A stretch of 64,000 nucleotides of DNA from Caenorhabditis elegans (GCF_000002985.6 NC_003282.8:3224001-3288000); one strand, 5' to 3'; shown: positions 24,401 through 31,171, numbered from the stretch's first letter. Numbers and translations are program-made. The notes: generated by a model not told the origin, from the sequence alone.

Positions 24401-27400
24401 ACATATGCTATTTAGATGCTAAAAGTACCTGATTTTCATAACGAGACCGCTGAAAAAGTTTTGAGATTTTCATAATTCAACATTTTGTGCCAAAATCTCG
24501 ACTTTTTCACAAAAAAAGTTGAATTTTGAAAATCTCAAAACTTTTTCAGCGGTCTCGTTATGAAAATCAGGTACTTTTAGCATCTAAACAGCATATGTAT
24601 CATGTTTGGAAAAAAGTTTGGGTTTTTTATTCCCGTAATCCACCATATTACATTGACCACTTTTACCGCTACTTGCCGACTGAATTCACAATTTTTTCAT
24701 CTGGAAATTATATTAGCATTAGCAAAAAATATTTATTTATTAGTTTTAATAAGAAAACACGGGAAAAATCGGTGAAAAACACAAGAAAACAAAGCAAGTA
24801 CATAATGTCGTAAAATGCGGTGTATTGTGTGCAAACACCGATTTTTCGCATTTTTTCTCGGCCCTCGTTCGAAAAAAGTTGCAGTGAATCCATGAGTTGA
24901 AAGGACGGGATTATGGGGAACTGATAATAATGGAATTCAACAGGGATGATGTCAGATTTCGCGGCGAAGGGGGATTAGTAGTAGGTGGGAGAAAAAGAAA
25001 CGGCTTCTTTTCGGACAAAAAGGCCAGCTGAAATGTCAAACGATGATGATGATGGGAGAGAAATTGTCGGCGGAAAAATGAAGGATTTCCGGTGTGGGGG
25101 CGCTGCTTATCATCGAGTCAGTGACCTTTTTGCGAAAGTGGAAAGAAAATTGTAAATTATTGATTTTAGGATTCTGTTAGAAGTTTATAGCTCTTTTTCA
25201 GAAACGAGTTAAAAAAATCGATAATAGGCTCCGCCTTTATCTTGGTTTTTTTTTTGGGTTTTTCGCGAAACATTTCTCGTTCGGCAAATTTTTATGTCGA
25301 CAAATTCGGCAAAATTTTCAATTCCGGCAAATTGCGATTTGCCGATTTTCGGAAATTTTCAATTTCGACAATTTGCCGGTTTGCCGATTTTATTTTTTTA
25401 TAATACGGAAACACTTAAAACTGTCCCTTTTTGAAATTCCAAAAAATGTGCAAAACCACAATTTGCCGAAAAGTCGGCAATTGCTGTTTTTCCGGCAAAT
25501 CGGCAAATTGACGGTTTGCCGGATATTTTCTATTCCGGCAATCTGCCGGAAAAATCGTTTGCCGCCCGAATTCCTGCACCAACTAGTTAGTTTTTCTTGT
25601 TTTGTATGTAATATTTTATTAGAAACATAGCTCGCTAAAAATCGCCAAAAAAAATTGATAATTTCACATTTATTTTGTAATTTTTTAACAGCTTCAAAAT
25701 TTGCCAACGAAATCATAAAACCGAGAATCCATTTTGAGTATTCTTCTAGTAATAAAAAGTGGAAGCTTTTGGAAAAGTTTCAAAAAAATTGACAGTCGTC
25801 AAGCTTTTAGCATATTTTCTAAAAAAAATATACTCTGAAGATTTTTGATGTTCGATTCATTAGAGATGTCCATCAATCCCTGAAAAGGTTGGATAAAGTC
25901 CAGTATTATTATTATTATTATTATTGTTCATTTTCCTATCAGTATTACCCTTAGCTTATCACGTGATTGTTATTGAATACGAATTTGCCAGAAATTATTG
26001 TGTGCCTACAATTCAAAAATTCGTGTCTCTACGGATTTAGGGATTTTTTTTAAGGGATCACTGTATATTTACTGATCAAATTGACATATTATCATTATCA
26101 TAAGTATGTGAAAAATAAAAGAAAGATAATATCACATCATCAATGGATTATCCTTCATCATCACGTGGTGTTCGTTTCCAATATCCCTTTTGTTGGATTT
26201 TTTTTGCGGCGAAAAATAATTGTTCCAGGAACTCCGACTGAGTCAATAATCTGTGAAACGTCGTCGTTACCATACGAAATAGCAAATAAATCCCTTTATA
26301 ATCTTACGCTTCCCACTTTTAGACATTCCTTGATATTGGGGATTGATCTCATTTTCTCCACCACTGATAATAAGTGCACCATTGGAGCCAATAAAAGGGA
26401 TTAAAAAGAGATTTTTTCTAAGGGATCTTCTAGAATATCTGCTTTTTTGTATTGAATAAAAAAGTCAAAGTTGATAGAACAAATGTATGAATAGAGAGGT
26501 CACCACGTGCTTGAGCTCTTCAAGTTTTTAGGCAAATACTGTTTTACTACTTGATCTTTTACTACGTATCTCTTTTACTATAACATCTCTTTTACTACGA
26601 ATTCCGCATCTAGATCTTTTACTACAGTTAGCTCTTTTACTACGATTTGACCACATAGATCTTTTACTACGGAAAATACTTTTTACTACCTCATCTTTTA
26701 CTACGTGGATGTTTTACTACGTTTTACTCTTTTGCTACGGACGTATTTTTACTACGTGGAGGGACACTGTTGGGTTACTGTAGTGGTATCGTGTGAGTAA
26801 TACAACTACAGTAACCCAACAGTGTCCCTCCACGTAGTAAAAATACGTCCGTAGCAAAAGAGTAAAACGTAGTAAAACATCCACGTAGTAAAAGATGAGG
26901 TAGTAAAAAAGTATTTTCCGTAGTAAAAGATCTATGTGGTCAAATCGTAGTAAAAGATATCACGTAGTAAAAGAGCTAACTGTAGTAAAAGATCTAGATG
27001 CGGAATTCGTAGTAAAAGAGATATTGTAGTAAAAGAGATACGTAGTAAAAGATCAAGTAGTAAAACAGTATTTGCCAAGTTTTTACTGTAATTGTCGGAA
27101 AATTTCCATTTTTGGACCATTTTCCTTGGTTCATTTTACGCTAAAATAGCCGATTCACCCGTTATTTATAGTAGTTTTGCAAAACGGCAAAAGCCGTCCG
27201 GCAAATTTTTTGTCAACAAATTTTGATTTGCCGGAATTGAAATTTTCGGCAAATTGTGTGGTTTTTGCCCGTTTTTTTTTCGGAAATTTCAGAATTTCAA
27301 TTTTAATCGGAAAAATTGTATTTTTTCATTCTAAGAACGTTCCTGCATCTATTTTGAAATGTAAGCGAATTCTATGAAAATATCGAGAAAGAACGGGTAA

Positions 27401-27979
27401 AAAATTTCAAAAATGCACAGTTTTAAGTGCTGCTCCGTCTTATAAAAATTTCCGACAAATTGATGTTCGGCAAACGTAAAATCGGCAAACCGGCAGTTTG
27501 CCGAACTTGCCGAATTTGCCGTAGTGCAATTGCCGCCCACCTGCTGCTGTAGGCTTTCTAAAGCAAAATTCCCATTCTGAGCTATAGATAAAAAAACAAT
27601 TTCTATGTTTCAGGCAGTGGTTGAGTTCATCCTGGCCGGTCGTCATTTCTCCCAAGTCATCAATATCTTTGGCGAAGGAACACCCGAAGAAAAGACGCTT
27701 CCCAGTCAGCATCACCGTGGAAAAATGCCGAAAATCGCCTATACTGGTCGTGCGAGTAGTGAGAAGAAGAAACGACACGTCGGAGGATCATCATCATCAT
27801 CGCAGCACCATCATCACCATCAACAACAACAAACCCCACTGCTTCGCCTCGCAACTCCCCTAACACCAGAACCATCGTCTGGAACTGTGACTCCGCGAGC
27901 AATCACTCCGAGTCCGTTGTCCTCCTCCCTGAATACATCCGGCGGCGGGGGACAGGATGAAAGTTGTCGACTCCAGTAG
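483..27979 (+). CDS. phosphorylase b kinase regulatory subunit beta (5' end outside window)
   Basis: Scaffold/regulatory subunit of phosphorylase kinase, the calcium- and PKA-controlled enzyme that activates glycogen phosphorylase in the cytosol. Visible coding exons: 483-804, 1608-1884, 5975-6105, 6394-6731, 7454-7603, 11514-11702, 12800-12973, 14070-14225, 15074-15209, 15970-16449, 19455-19545, 21475-21712, 23843-23920, 23967-24092, 27614-27979. All junctions are AG/GT and join in one frame for 1083 codons plus TAG; human beta is about 1090 residues, so the N-terminus is missing. The first exons carry the glucoamylase-like domain (HARFDLSSGMGLETPNDDLH; MVKAALEAINGFNLYG). The beta rather than alpha assignment rests on FYDRVWTILERS, LPQQPTLSDMTRFE and PEYRQLLVELL in exon 12 and LERNPE in exon 13. 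The last exon encodes a His/Gln/Ser-rich tail ending SCRLQ, a possible CaaX farnesylation site like those of vertebrate alpha and beta subunits. Recalled as Y67D8A.2; the symbol is left blank because I am unsure which kpb number applies. Confidence 0.93.
805..1607. other. intron with periodic A/T clusters
   Basis: Intron of the kinase beta gene consisting almost entirely of alternating A runs and T runs spaced about one helical turn apart, the pattern known as periodic An/Tn clusters (PATC) in C. elegans. No repeat copy, ORF or RNA gene is evident. PATCs are associated in the literature with germline expression and resistance to silencing; that role here is inference. Confidence 0.6.
2440..2815. 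repeat. CGGCAAATTGCCG dispersed element, CAGGGGTGGG family, diverged copy
   Basis: Shares the internal core (GTACGCATTCTATG, ATCTATTTTGAAAAG and CTAGAAAACGGG, in reverse orientation) with the complete copy at 58346-58702, flanked on both sides by runs of CGGCAAATTGCCG-type words. The canonical termini are not visible. Lies in the 1885-5974 intron. Confidence 0.6.
2816..3404. repeat. CAGGGGTGTGCGGCAAA hAT-like element with expanded internal satellite
   Basis: Reverse-orientation relative of the 55300-55649 element: both contain GGTGCTCCAAAAA, TTCTTAACACAC and TCAAAATTGTACTGTC in the same relative order. Here the GCCGAACTCGGCAAATTCGG word is amplified at 2870-3050 and 3248-3372. The right terminus CCGCACACCCCTG is present twice in tandem (3373-3404); the left terminus is lost. 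ORFs read through this stretch are translated repeat, not genes. Confidence 0.65.
3560..4020. promoter_or_regulatory. pyrimidine-rich, microsatellite-containing intronic island
   Basis: A stretch of the 1885-5974 intron that differs from the A/T-rich surroundings: CT-rich blocks (TTCTCTTCTCTCTGC, CTCCTCTCGTCTCGCTCCC), a CA run, short GAGA repeats at 3955-3972 and mixed GC content. Such islands in large C. elegans introns often act as enhancers or open chromatin. No exon with both splice sites and coding potential is seen. Function is inference. Confidence 0.35.
4497..4723. repeat. TIR element, TTCTGGCTTCCCTC family, copy 1
   Basis: Begins TTCTGGCCTTCCTCATTGA and ends with the complement (TGAGGGAAGCCAGAA), giving terminal inverted repeats of about 20 bp. 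The interior contains TTAGTTTTACAACTAAAATC, GACGCGACACGCAACGCGCC and GATATGGCCGAGCC. Other copies are at 35599-36000, 59504-59682 and 62771-63431. No transposase is encoded, so it is non-autonomous. Confidence 0.75.
5362..5832. repeat. TTAA-flanked long palindrome (PALTTTAAA-like)
   Basis: Inverted repeat with ends TTAAAGGGGGTGTAGTCGA and its counterpart TCGACTACATTACTTTTAA; arms share TCATAATGAAACTTCTTGAA and AAAAAGTTATGACGG. A related copy lies at 10870-11436 in a different intron of the same gene. Non-coding. Confidence 0.7.
6763..7034. repeat. CACGTG-ended MITE (CELE2-like), copy 1, interrupted
   Basis: Family definition: short palindromic element with CACGTG-type termini, GTGTCAGAGTGTCTCATTTC, TGATCTACGTAGATCTAC, GCGGGAGAAGAGACGCAGAG and TTCCCGCATTTTTTGTAGAT. 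Sixteen copies or fragments are found in the window. This one is split after CATGG by the 79-bp insertion at 6867-6945. It starts about 30 bp after the donor of the 6394-6731 exon. Confidence 0.8.
6867..6945. mobile_element. 79-bp TTAA-target MITE nested in a CELE2-like copy
   Basis: Near-perfect palindrome beginning AGGTGGAGTACCGAAATT and ending AATTTCGGTACTCCACCT, flanked on both sides by TTAA (6863-6866 and 6946-6949). Other CELE2-like copies read CATGGTTAAGAACGTGCTGA without interruption at this point, so the insertion and the TTAA target duplication can be read directly. Confidence 0.9.
7219..7329. repeat. CELE2-like MITE, internally deleted copy
   Basis: Retains AGGCTGTCCCATTACGG, TTTGATCTACAAAAAATGCG and the GACACTCTGACACATCACGTG-type right end (split here for length); the middle with the GACGTCA and CGCAGAG segments is missing. 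Lies in the 6732-7453 intron. Confidence 0.7.
7680..8175. promoter_or_regulatory. intronic regulatory-like island with CCAG and CA repeats and a GTAAACA site
   Basis: GC- and pyrimidine-rich segment in the 7604-11513 intron. It has CCAGCCAGCCAGCCAGCC at 7720-7737, a CA run at 7843-7858, GGCCGGCGCGACGG near 8011, and a forkhead-type GTAAACA at 8154-8160. No coding exon. Regulatory role is inferred only from composition. Confidence 0.35.
8352..8459. repeat. CELE2-like MITE, internally deleted copy
   Basis: Keeps TTTGATCTACGTAGATCTAC, a shortened GGAGTTGAGACGCCGC centre and the terminal GACACCACGTGT. The two half-palindromes are joined directly. Confidence 0.7.
8608..8627. repeat. 20-nt poly-C tract
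   Basis: Uninterrupted run of 20 C followed by TCTACACACACACCC. G on the other strand, so a potential G-quadruplex; long G tracts of this size in C. elegans are known deletion hotspots without the DOG-1/FANCJ helicase. Confidence 0.9.
8879..8886 (+). promoter_or_regulatory. TATA box candidate
   Basis: TATAAATA in the context CCCGTATAAATAGGCC, in a segment otherwise low in A/T, which makes chance occurrence less likely than in the neighbouring introns. Expected start site about 30 bp downstream, near 8910. Confidence 0.5.
9166..9309 (+). CDS. small ORF downstream of the intronic TATA box
   Basis: 47 codons from the first ATG after the TATA box (context CCTGAGATGG). The product is Thr-rich at first (MAYFNTTTTTTTTSIT), then LSPDARHIHCPTLRISS. 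No homology recognised. Overlapped in another frame by a 31-codon ORF at 9252-9347 whose N-terminus is strongly hydrophobic. Either could be a small peptide or simply an upstream ORF; coding status is unproven. Confidence 0.2.
9670..9703. repeat. GCA trinucleotide repeat
   Basis: GTAGCAGCAGCAGCAGCAGC-type run just downstream of the promoter-like island; a second shorter GCAGCAGCAGCAGC run is at 9586. Not in an identified coding exon. Confidence 0.8.
10870..11436. repeat. TTAA-flanked long palindrome (PALTTTAAA-like), second copy
   Basis: Ends TTAAAGGTGGTGTAGTCGAA and TTTGACTACCCGCACCTTTAA (split). The arms share TATACAATGTATTTGTCTTG and the ATGAAATTTCTTGAAAAC segment. It ends 78 bp before the 11514 exon of the kinase gene and is related to 5362-5832. 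Confidence 0.75.
11703..12799. other. intron with phased A/T runs
   Basis: After about 200 bp of mixed sequence and a short TA repeat near 11900, the intron becomes a PATC-like field of A and T runs up to the 12800 acceptor. No gene-like signal seen. Confidence 0.55.
13186..13724. repeat. TATTACGGGAACAC-family palindrome, copy 2
   Basis: Left end ATATTACGGGAATATAAA, right end AATTTCGTGTTCCTGTAATA, with a spacer of about 230 bp between the arms. It directly abuts copy 3, making a tandem pair in the intron before the 14070 exon. Confidence 0.7.
13735..14039. repeat. TATTACGGGAACAC-family palindrome, copy 3
   Basis: Arms TTGACGCGCGAAATATCTC and GAGATATTTTGCACGTC; right end TTTCGTGTTCCCGTAATACC. 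Its end lies only 30 bp upstream of the acceptor of the 14070-14225 exon. Confidence 0.7.
14236..15020. repeat. 785-bp long palindrome (type L), copy 1
   Basis: Near-complete inverted repeat from ACTGCAACTTTTTCCTCACG to its complement, arms about 380 bp, centre near 14620. The arms share TTTCTAGGCCATGGCCGAGG, TTTCAGCGGCCATTTATCTT and GCGGTCTCGTTATGAAAATC. It begins 10 bp after the donor of the 14070-14225 exon and ends 53 bp before the next exon, filling the intron. The related copy at 24104 sits in another intron of the same gene. Confidence 0.8.
15646..15885. repeat. TATTACGGGAACAC-family palindrome, copy 4
   Basis: Short-spacer copy: GAACACAAAATTCTAAGAAT at the left, AGAATTTTGTGTTCCCG at the right, arms joined by about 60 bp. 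Lies 85 bp upstream of the 15970 exon. Confidence 0.7.
16490..17261. repeat. long palindrome with GGCCTCCTGGAGTG ends
   Basis: Inverted repeat of about 770 bp; arms share TTCATAATTATTGAAGCGCA, CCAGAATTCGCGGGAAT and TACAAAATGGCATATTTTAC-type segments around a centre near 16870. Starts 40 bp after the donor of the 15970-16449 exon. No coding capacity. Confidence 0.7.
17333..17517. repeat. CELE2-like MITE, full-length copy
   Basis: Both CACGTG termini present, with ATTGATCTACGTTGATCTAC, GAGAAGAGACGCAGAGTTC, CATGGTTAAGAACGTGCTGA and TTTTTTGTAGATCAAGCC. A good reference for the uninterrupted structure. Confidence 0.8.
17685..18736. repeat. composite element: terminal inverted repeats around a 175-bp satellite
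   Basis: Ends CACGGCGTGTAAATTGGTAA and TACCAATTTACACGCCGTG are inverted repeats of about 35 bp including GGCCTAG/CTAGGCC. Between them, about 17950-18440, are three tandem units of about 175 bp marked by CAAAAACTAGATCCACAAA (near 17975, 18150, 18325), CACCAGTTTACTCGGTAGAC and CCCACCGTCACAAGTTCA. Intron of the kinase gene. Confidence 0.65.
18963..19275. repeat. CGGCAAATTGCCG dispersed element, CAGGGGTGGG family copy
   Basis: Carries GCAAATTGCCGGTTTGCCGG, the shared core TAGATATTTTCATAGAATTT and TTTTCAAAATAGATGCAGG, then GCCGTTTTGCCGGTTTGCCG. Termini not intact. Confidence 0.6.
19551..20677. repeat. 1.1-kb TTTAAA-flanked palindrome
   Basis: Left end TTTAAAGGGGGAGTAGAGTT, right end AACTCTACTCCCCTTTTAA; arms of about 390 bp share TCCTGATACCGAATAT, ATTTCAAACGCAAGATTTTC and AAACCGTGCCGCACGTGTGG. 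The left end lies 5 bp after the exon end at 19545, so the donor GTAAG runs directly into the element. ORFs in it on both strands are mirror images and not genes. Confidence 0.8.
20957..21015. repeat. compact 25-bp-stem hairpin
   Basis: Arms 20957-20981 and 20991-21015 pair over 25 bp with one mismatch (CGTGTATTCCACTCACACAC against GTGTGTGAGTGAAATACACG) around a 9-nt AAGTGATAA loop. It is the size of a small-RNA precursor hairpin but could be a MITE remnant; no family recognised. Confidence 0.6.
21190..21415. repeat. GGAAATTTCCGGCAAT tandem cluster
   Basis: Repeated TTTTGGAAATTTCCGGCAAT units, about eight, ending CCATTGCCGCGCAACCCCAG. Related in words but not in core to the CGGCAAA elements elsewhere. 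It gives four overlapping spurious ORFs. Confidence 0.7.
22500..22760. repeat. degenerate tandem repeat of GCTGAAAATTGCCGATTTT words
   Basis: Imperfect repetition of about 35-40 bp units with AAAATTGCTGAAAATTGCCG variants in the 21713-23842 intron. Too diverged to date. Confidence 0.4.
22840..23110. promoter_or_regulatory. intronic island with GATA motifs
   Basis: Mixed-composition segment with GAGCTCAGCTCAGCTCATC, CA and CT runs, CTTATCTGATGACTCC (GATA-type) and GTGATAATGATGAC. Differs from the A/T-rich intron on either side; enhancer function is inference only. Confidence 0.3.
23171..23728. repeat. TIR element with AGAACGTATATAGAAGAGC ends
   Basis: Left end AGAACGTATATAGAAGAGC, right end GAGCTCTTCTATACGTTCT, matching as inverted repeats over about 19 bp with a 2-nt TA indel. 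About 560 bp, no transposase; other copies are not seen in the window. Confidence 0.55.
24104..24895. repeat. 790-bp long palindrome (type L), copy 2
   Basis: Same family as 14236-15020: ACTGCAACTTTTTTCGAACG at the left, complement at the right, shared TTTCTAGGCCATGGCCGAG and GCGGTCTCGTTATGAAAATC. It starts 12 bp after the donor of the 23967-24092 exon. Right arm diverged after TTTTTCTCGGCCCTCG. Confidence 0.8.
25268..25580. repeat. CGGCAAATTGCCG dispersed element, CAGGGGTGGG family copy
   Basis: Alternating TTCCGGCAAATTGCGATTTG-type words with the core fragment GGAAACACTTAAAACTGTC; ends GCCGGAAAAATCGTTTGCCG. Termini eroded. Confidence 0.55.
26531..27076. repeat. 546-bp near-perfect hairpin of spaced CTTTTACTACG units
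   Basis: Left arm 26531-26784, right arm 26805-27076, loop 26785-26804. Each arm contains an 11-mer CTTTTACTACG repeated every 15-25 bp with different spacers, ending in ACACTGTTGGGTTACTGTAG next to the loop. The right arm is 18 bp longer because it has one additional unit (TGATATCTTTTACTACG) absent from the left arm; otherwise the arms are almost identical, indicating recent origin or gene conversion. Located in the kinase intron 24093-27613. Confidence 0.9.
27178..27545. repeat. CGGCAAATTGCCG dispersed element, CAGGGGTGGG family copy
   Basis: Contains the reversed core (AATTGTATTTTTTCATTC, CATCTATTTTGAAATG) and ends GCAATTGCCGCCCACCTGCTG, close to the canonical terminus. Only about 70 bp upstream of the last coding exon of the kinase gene. 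Confidence 0.6.
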
Positions 27980-28014
27980 TAGTCAAAAGGTAGATATTTC
28001 TTGAATATCGCCTA

Positions 28015-28180
28015 CACGTGTTTTCAGCTCGACCATTCGGTGTAATTTGTGCAAACACCGTCACGCGCAAATGCAGAAATTTTTGCACGCGCTGCGGTGA
28101 AATTCCTCTTGGCGAATTCAAATATTTTTTCCCGCCTTTTTTGAAAATTTTCGAGGCGTTGGTCGAGCTGAATACACGTG
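28015..28180. mobile_element. 166-bp MITE in the 3'UTR of the kinase gene, 5-bp target duplication
   Basis: Inverted ends CACGTGTTTTCAGCTCGACC and GGTCGAGCTGAATACACGTG, interior with CACGCGCAAATGCAGAAATT. Flanked by GCCTA on both sides (28010-28014 and 28181-28185), a readable 5-bp target-site duplication. Despite CACGTG ends the interior is unrelated to the CELE2-like family. Lies after the TAG at 27977-27979 and before the AATAAA at 28580. Confidence 0.75.
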
Positions 28181-28579
28181 GCCTACGAAACTGCACAAAC
28201 AGCCCCGATTAATTGATGAGATGGGGGGATTATCCGGAAAAGATCAGCGTTTCGGATTATGACGTCCCCAAAGTCGGTCTGCTGTATGTGTGGCTTGTAC
28301 TCGCGCGTGCGAAATTGACAATTGTTCCAGTAGACAACTTTTAACTGAAGCCTTTTATATATTATTCTTTTCAGACACAATGCACCACCATGACACATCA
28401 TCATCACCATCACCGTCAACGCCGCCATAAAAATTCGTCAATCGTCGAAAAAAAAAAGTAGAAATTGTATTATTACAAAGTTCAAAGAGAATCTATTATT
28501 GCTTGCCATATATTTTATTCTTAATGATTTTTCTTTTTTTCAATGTTGCCATATCTTTATAGTTTTTTGTTTTTAATCG

Positions 28580-28585
28580 AATAAA
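28580..28585 (+). terminator. poly(A) signal of the kinase beta gene
   Basis: AATAAA in TCGAATAAATGTTC, 600 bp after the stop codon. An acceptor-like TTCTTTTCAG at 28367-28376 suggests an intron in the 3'UTR or an alternative 3' exon. Confidence 0.6.
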
Positions 28586-28682
28586 TGTTCAAGTTACTTT
28601 TAATTGCGACTTTTTATTGGTTTTCTGTATGATTTTTGGTGTGCTAACCGTTTTTGAAATTATCTTTTTTATTCTAAATCAC

Positions 28683-29145
28683 CTGAAAATACAACTTTTT
28701 TGTCAACAAATTCGGCACTTTGCCGGTTTTTCGATTTGCCGGAAATTTTCAATTCCGACAAATTGCCGGTTTGCCGGAAATGTTTAGAGGGAAACTGACG
28801 GAAAAACTTGAAACTGCTTTTTTGAAATTTTTTTCCCAGTTTTCTTTAGATATTTTCATAGAATTTGTTTACTTTTCAAAATAGTAGATGTTGGAACATT
28901 TATAGGATGCGTACAATTTTGCCGATTAAAATGGAAATTCTGAAATTTCCAGAAAAGAATGTGCAAAATCATAATTCAATTTTCGGCATTTGCCGGTTTT
29001 CCGATTTGCTGAAAGTTTCAAATCCGGCAATTTTCCGATTTGCCGAAAATTTCACTTCTGGAAATTTTCATTCCGGCAATTTGGCGATTTGCCGGAAATT
29101 TTCAATTCCGGCAACTTGCCGTTTTGCCGGAAGAAAAATATTAAA
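28683..29145. repeat. CGGCAAATTGCCG dispersed element, CAGGGGTGGG family copy
   Basis: Forward core TAGATATTTTCATAGAATTT and GATGCGTACAATTTTGCCG flanked by TTGCCGGTTTGCCGGAAATG-type words. Sits in the interval between the convergent kinase and dmd-9 genes. Confidence 0.6.
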
Positions 29146-29276
29146 AAAGGCAAAATTGGAGATTTTAGCTATCTACGCCCATCTTTTTCGGAAATTTCGA
29201 AAAACTTGCTCCCTCGAGGCTTCTTAACCCAATTTTGTTAAAATCCAGAAAAAATTTTAATAATTTCAAATTCCAA

Positions 29277-29282
29277 TTTATT
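29277..29282 (-). terminator. poly(A) signal of dmd-9
   Basis: AATAAA on the minus strand (TTTATT on plus), about 225 bp beyond the stop codon at 29505-29507. Confidence 0.55.
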
Positions 29283-29504
29283 AATGATCCATAATACCTG
29301 GAGTCACTTGTTACAAAACTAGGCAAAAATACAAATAATATGTGGGGGGGGGTACCTCATCAAAATAGATGTACACAATAAAATAGGAGACACATGAAAA
29401 TCAAAGAACACAAGAAAAAATCCCCATTGGGGAATACGGTGGGTGTGTGTCGGTGTGACCATACTAGTCACTTGACAATGAAACAATGAGCACGGGTTAG
29501 TAGC

Positions 29505-30462
29505 TCACACAGAGAGGGAAGGAACTGATAGACCGTTCAGGAAGGTGGGGAACAAGACTGGTGGTGCTAGAGACATGGTGGATGGCTCGAATGATGGCTG
29601 CTGGGTTGGCTGGAGGAGGAAGGAGATGAGTGCTGGAGAGACGTTGGTTGGGTTCATGAGGATTTGGTTGAGCATTCTGAAAGGATTTTATGATTAGATT
29701 CAGTTTTTTTTAAAAATTATTTTATTATTTCTCAAAGAGTCAAAACTCACGTTGTTCTGACGATATTCGTGATTTGTTCCCAATTAGCAGCTCCAACCGG
29801 ATCCACAGCAATGTCAACATCTCCGTACGGAACCAAAAGTGGTGGTGATCCAGATGGAGTACTATTGTTGGTTGTGGATGGTGGGGTGGATACTACGCTG
29901 TCCCGATCGTCGGTACTATTCGTCATTATTGAACTTCTGCGAGTTGTAGTTGTGTAGGTTTGATGTCCTGAAATATTTAAGGATCAGTTAGGATATCGGG
30001 GGAATCTGTAGATCTTACCATTCTTATCACTGGAATAGGTCACTAGAGTACCATCATTCTCTACAACAGTCTCCTCGTCATTTCTAGGCACGATTCGTAG
30101 GCGCATATTTCCATTCTTTGATCGGAGAGCCTTCACAACAGCCATCGACTGATCTGGCTGACGATGACGGAACCTTCGGATCAACGCGTTGGCTCGCATG
30201 CTCATCACAGAAGCGCACGTTCCACACGAGCAATCCTTGTACGGGCACACACCGGCGTGTCCTTTCAAGATCGCATACGTTCCGTGACCTTCGCACTTTC
30301 GACATGTCAGTTTTTTCACTGAAAACGAAACAAATGATGTCGGTGTGAAAAAAAATTAAATGTGCAGGTGGTAATGGTAAACTCACTGGCTTTCTTTTGG
30401 GCGGCTGTCACGTCAACAAGGACGATCTCGGCGGTGGTTTGAACTGGAACAAAGACTTGCAT
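29505..30462 (-). CDS. dmd-9: DM-domain (doublesex/MAB-3-type) transcription factor
   Basis: Nuclear zinc-finger DNA-binding protein of the DMRT family, whose members commonly control sex-specific or neuronal differentiation in nematodes. Exons on the minus strand: 30462-30387, 30318-30019, 29967-29751, 29676-29505; they join in frame to 254 residues. The DM domain starts about residue 29 with all ligands: CRKCEGHG (31-38), LKGH (43-46), CPYKDCSCGTC (50-60), then a basic recognition tail RANALIRRFRHRQ. The remainder is Ser/Thr/Pro-rich with no second domain recognised. The start is the first ATG after an A-rich leader; exon 1 encodes a short MQVFVPVQTTAEIVLVDVTA segment. Symbol from memory (Y67D8A.3). 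Confidence 0.9.
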
Positions 30463-30721
30463 ATTTTTTTATGTATGGGTGAAGAGAAAAGAGAAGGTTT
30501 TGAGCAAGAGGACTAGCACACGGCTGATATGCAAAATGAGCTCTGAGCCGCAGCCCGATCTCTCTAAAAAGCTAAGTGGGCGGAGCCGTGGGTCTGAAAA
30601 TGCGAAAGAGGGGTGGAGCAAGTGAAAAAATATGAAAAGGTGAGGAAAGGAGAAAATGAAGAAGAAAAAAAAACAGATTTTCGGTCATCATCTCTGTCTC
30701 TCCTCAAATCTTGCATACTTA

Positions 30722-30724
<3 letters not shown>

Positions 30725-30816
<92 letters not shown>
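30725..30816. repeat. (CA)46 microsatellite upstream of dmd-9
   Basis: 92 bp of uninterrupted CA, followed by TACATACATT, about 265 bp upstream of the dmd-9 start codon. Confidence 0.95.
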
Positions 30817-30820
<4 letters not shown>

Positions 30821-31171
30821 TACATTTTAGGAGGCAGGATAACAGGATTAAATGTTAAATGATATGGATGATGAGGTGGCGAAAAGTAGAGTGGCCTGGT
30901 GGTGAAGTGAGAATGTTATGTAAAGGATAATCGTCTAATGAGTCAGGAAAATGCAGGAAAAAGCGCAAAGGTTGTCCCCTGATGAGAGGAAGAATTAGAT
31001 TCGATTAGGGGCGCTTATTTTCTAAAGGTGAAGAACTTATAATTAGAGATCATCGGCTTCTTCTCCGGGGGTTCAACATGTGACGCGCATGGTTTAAGAG
31101 TTTAGGATTTTTGGTGCAAAGGGGGAGTTTAAATGTGTTATGTGAATGAATGTGAATGTGTAAAAATGTGA

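Noticed and set aside
28367..28430. Short frame after an acceptor at 28376 with His codons (alternative last kinase exon)
   Set aside because: No upstream donor in the coding part of the preceding exon leads into it in frame; more likely 3'UTR.
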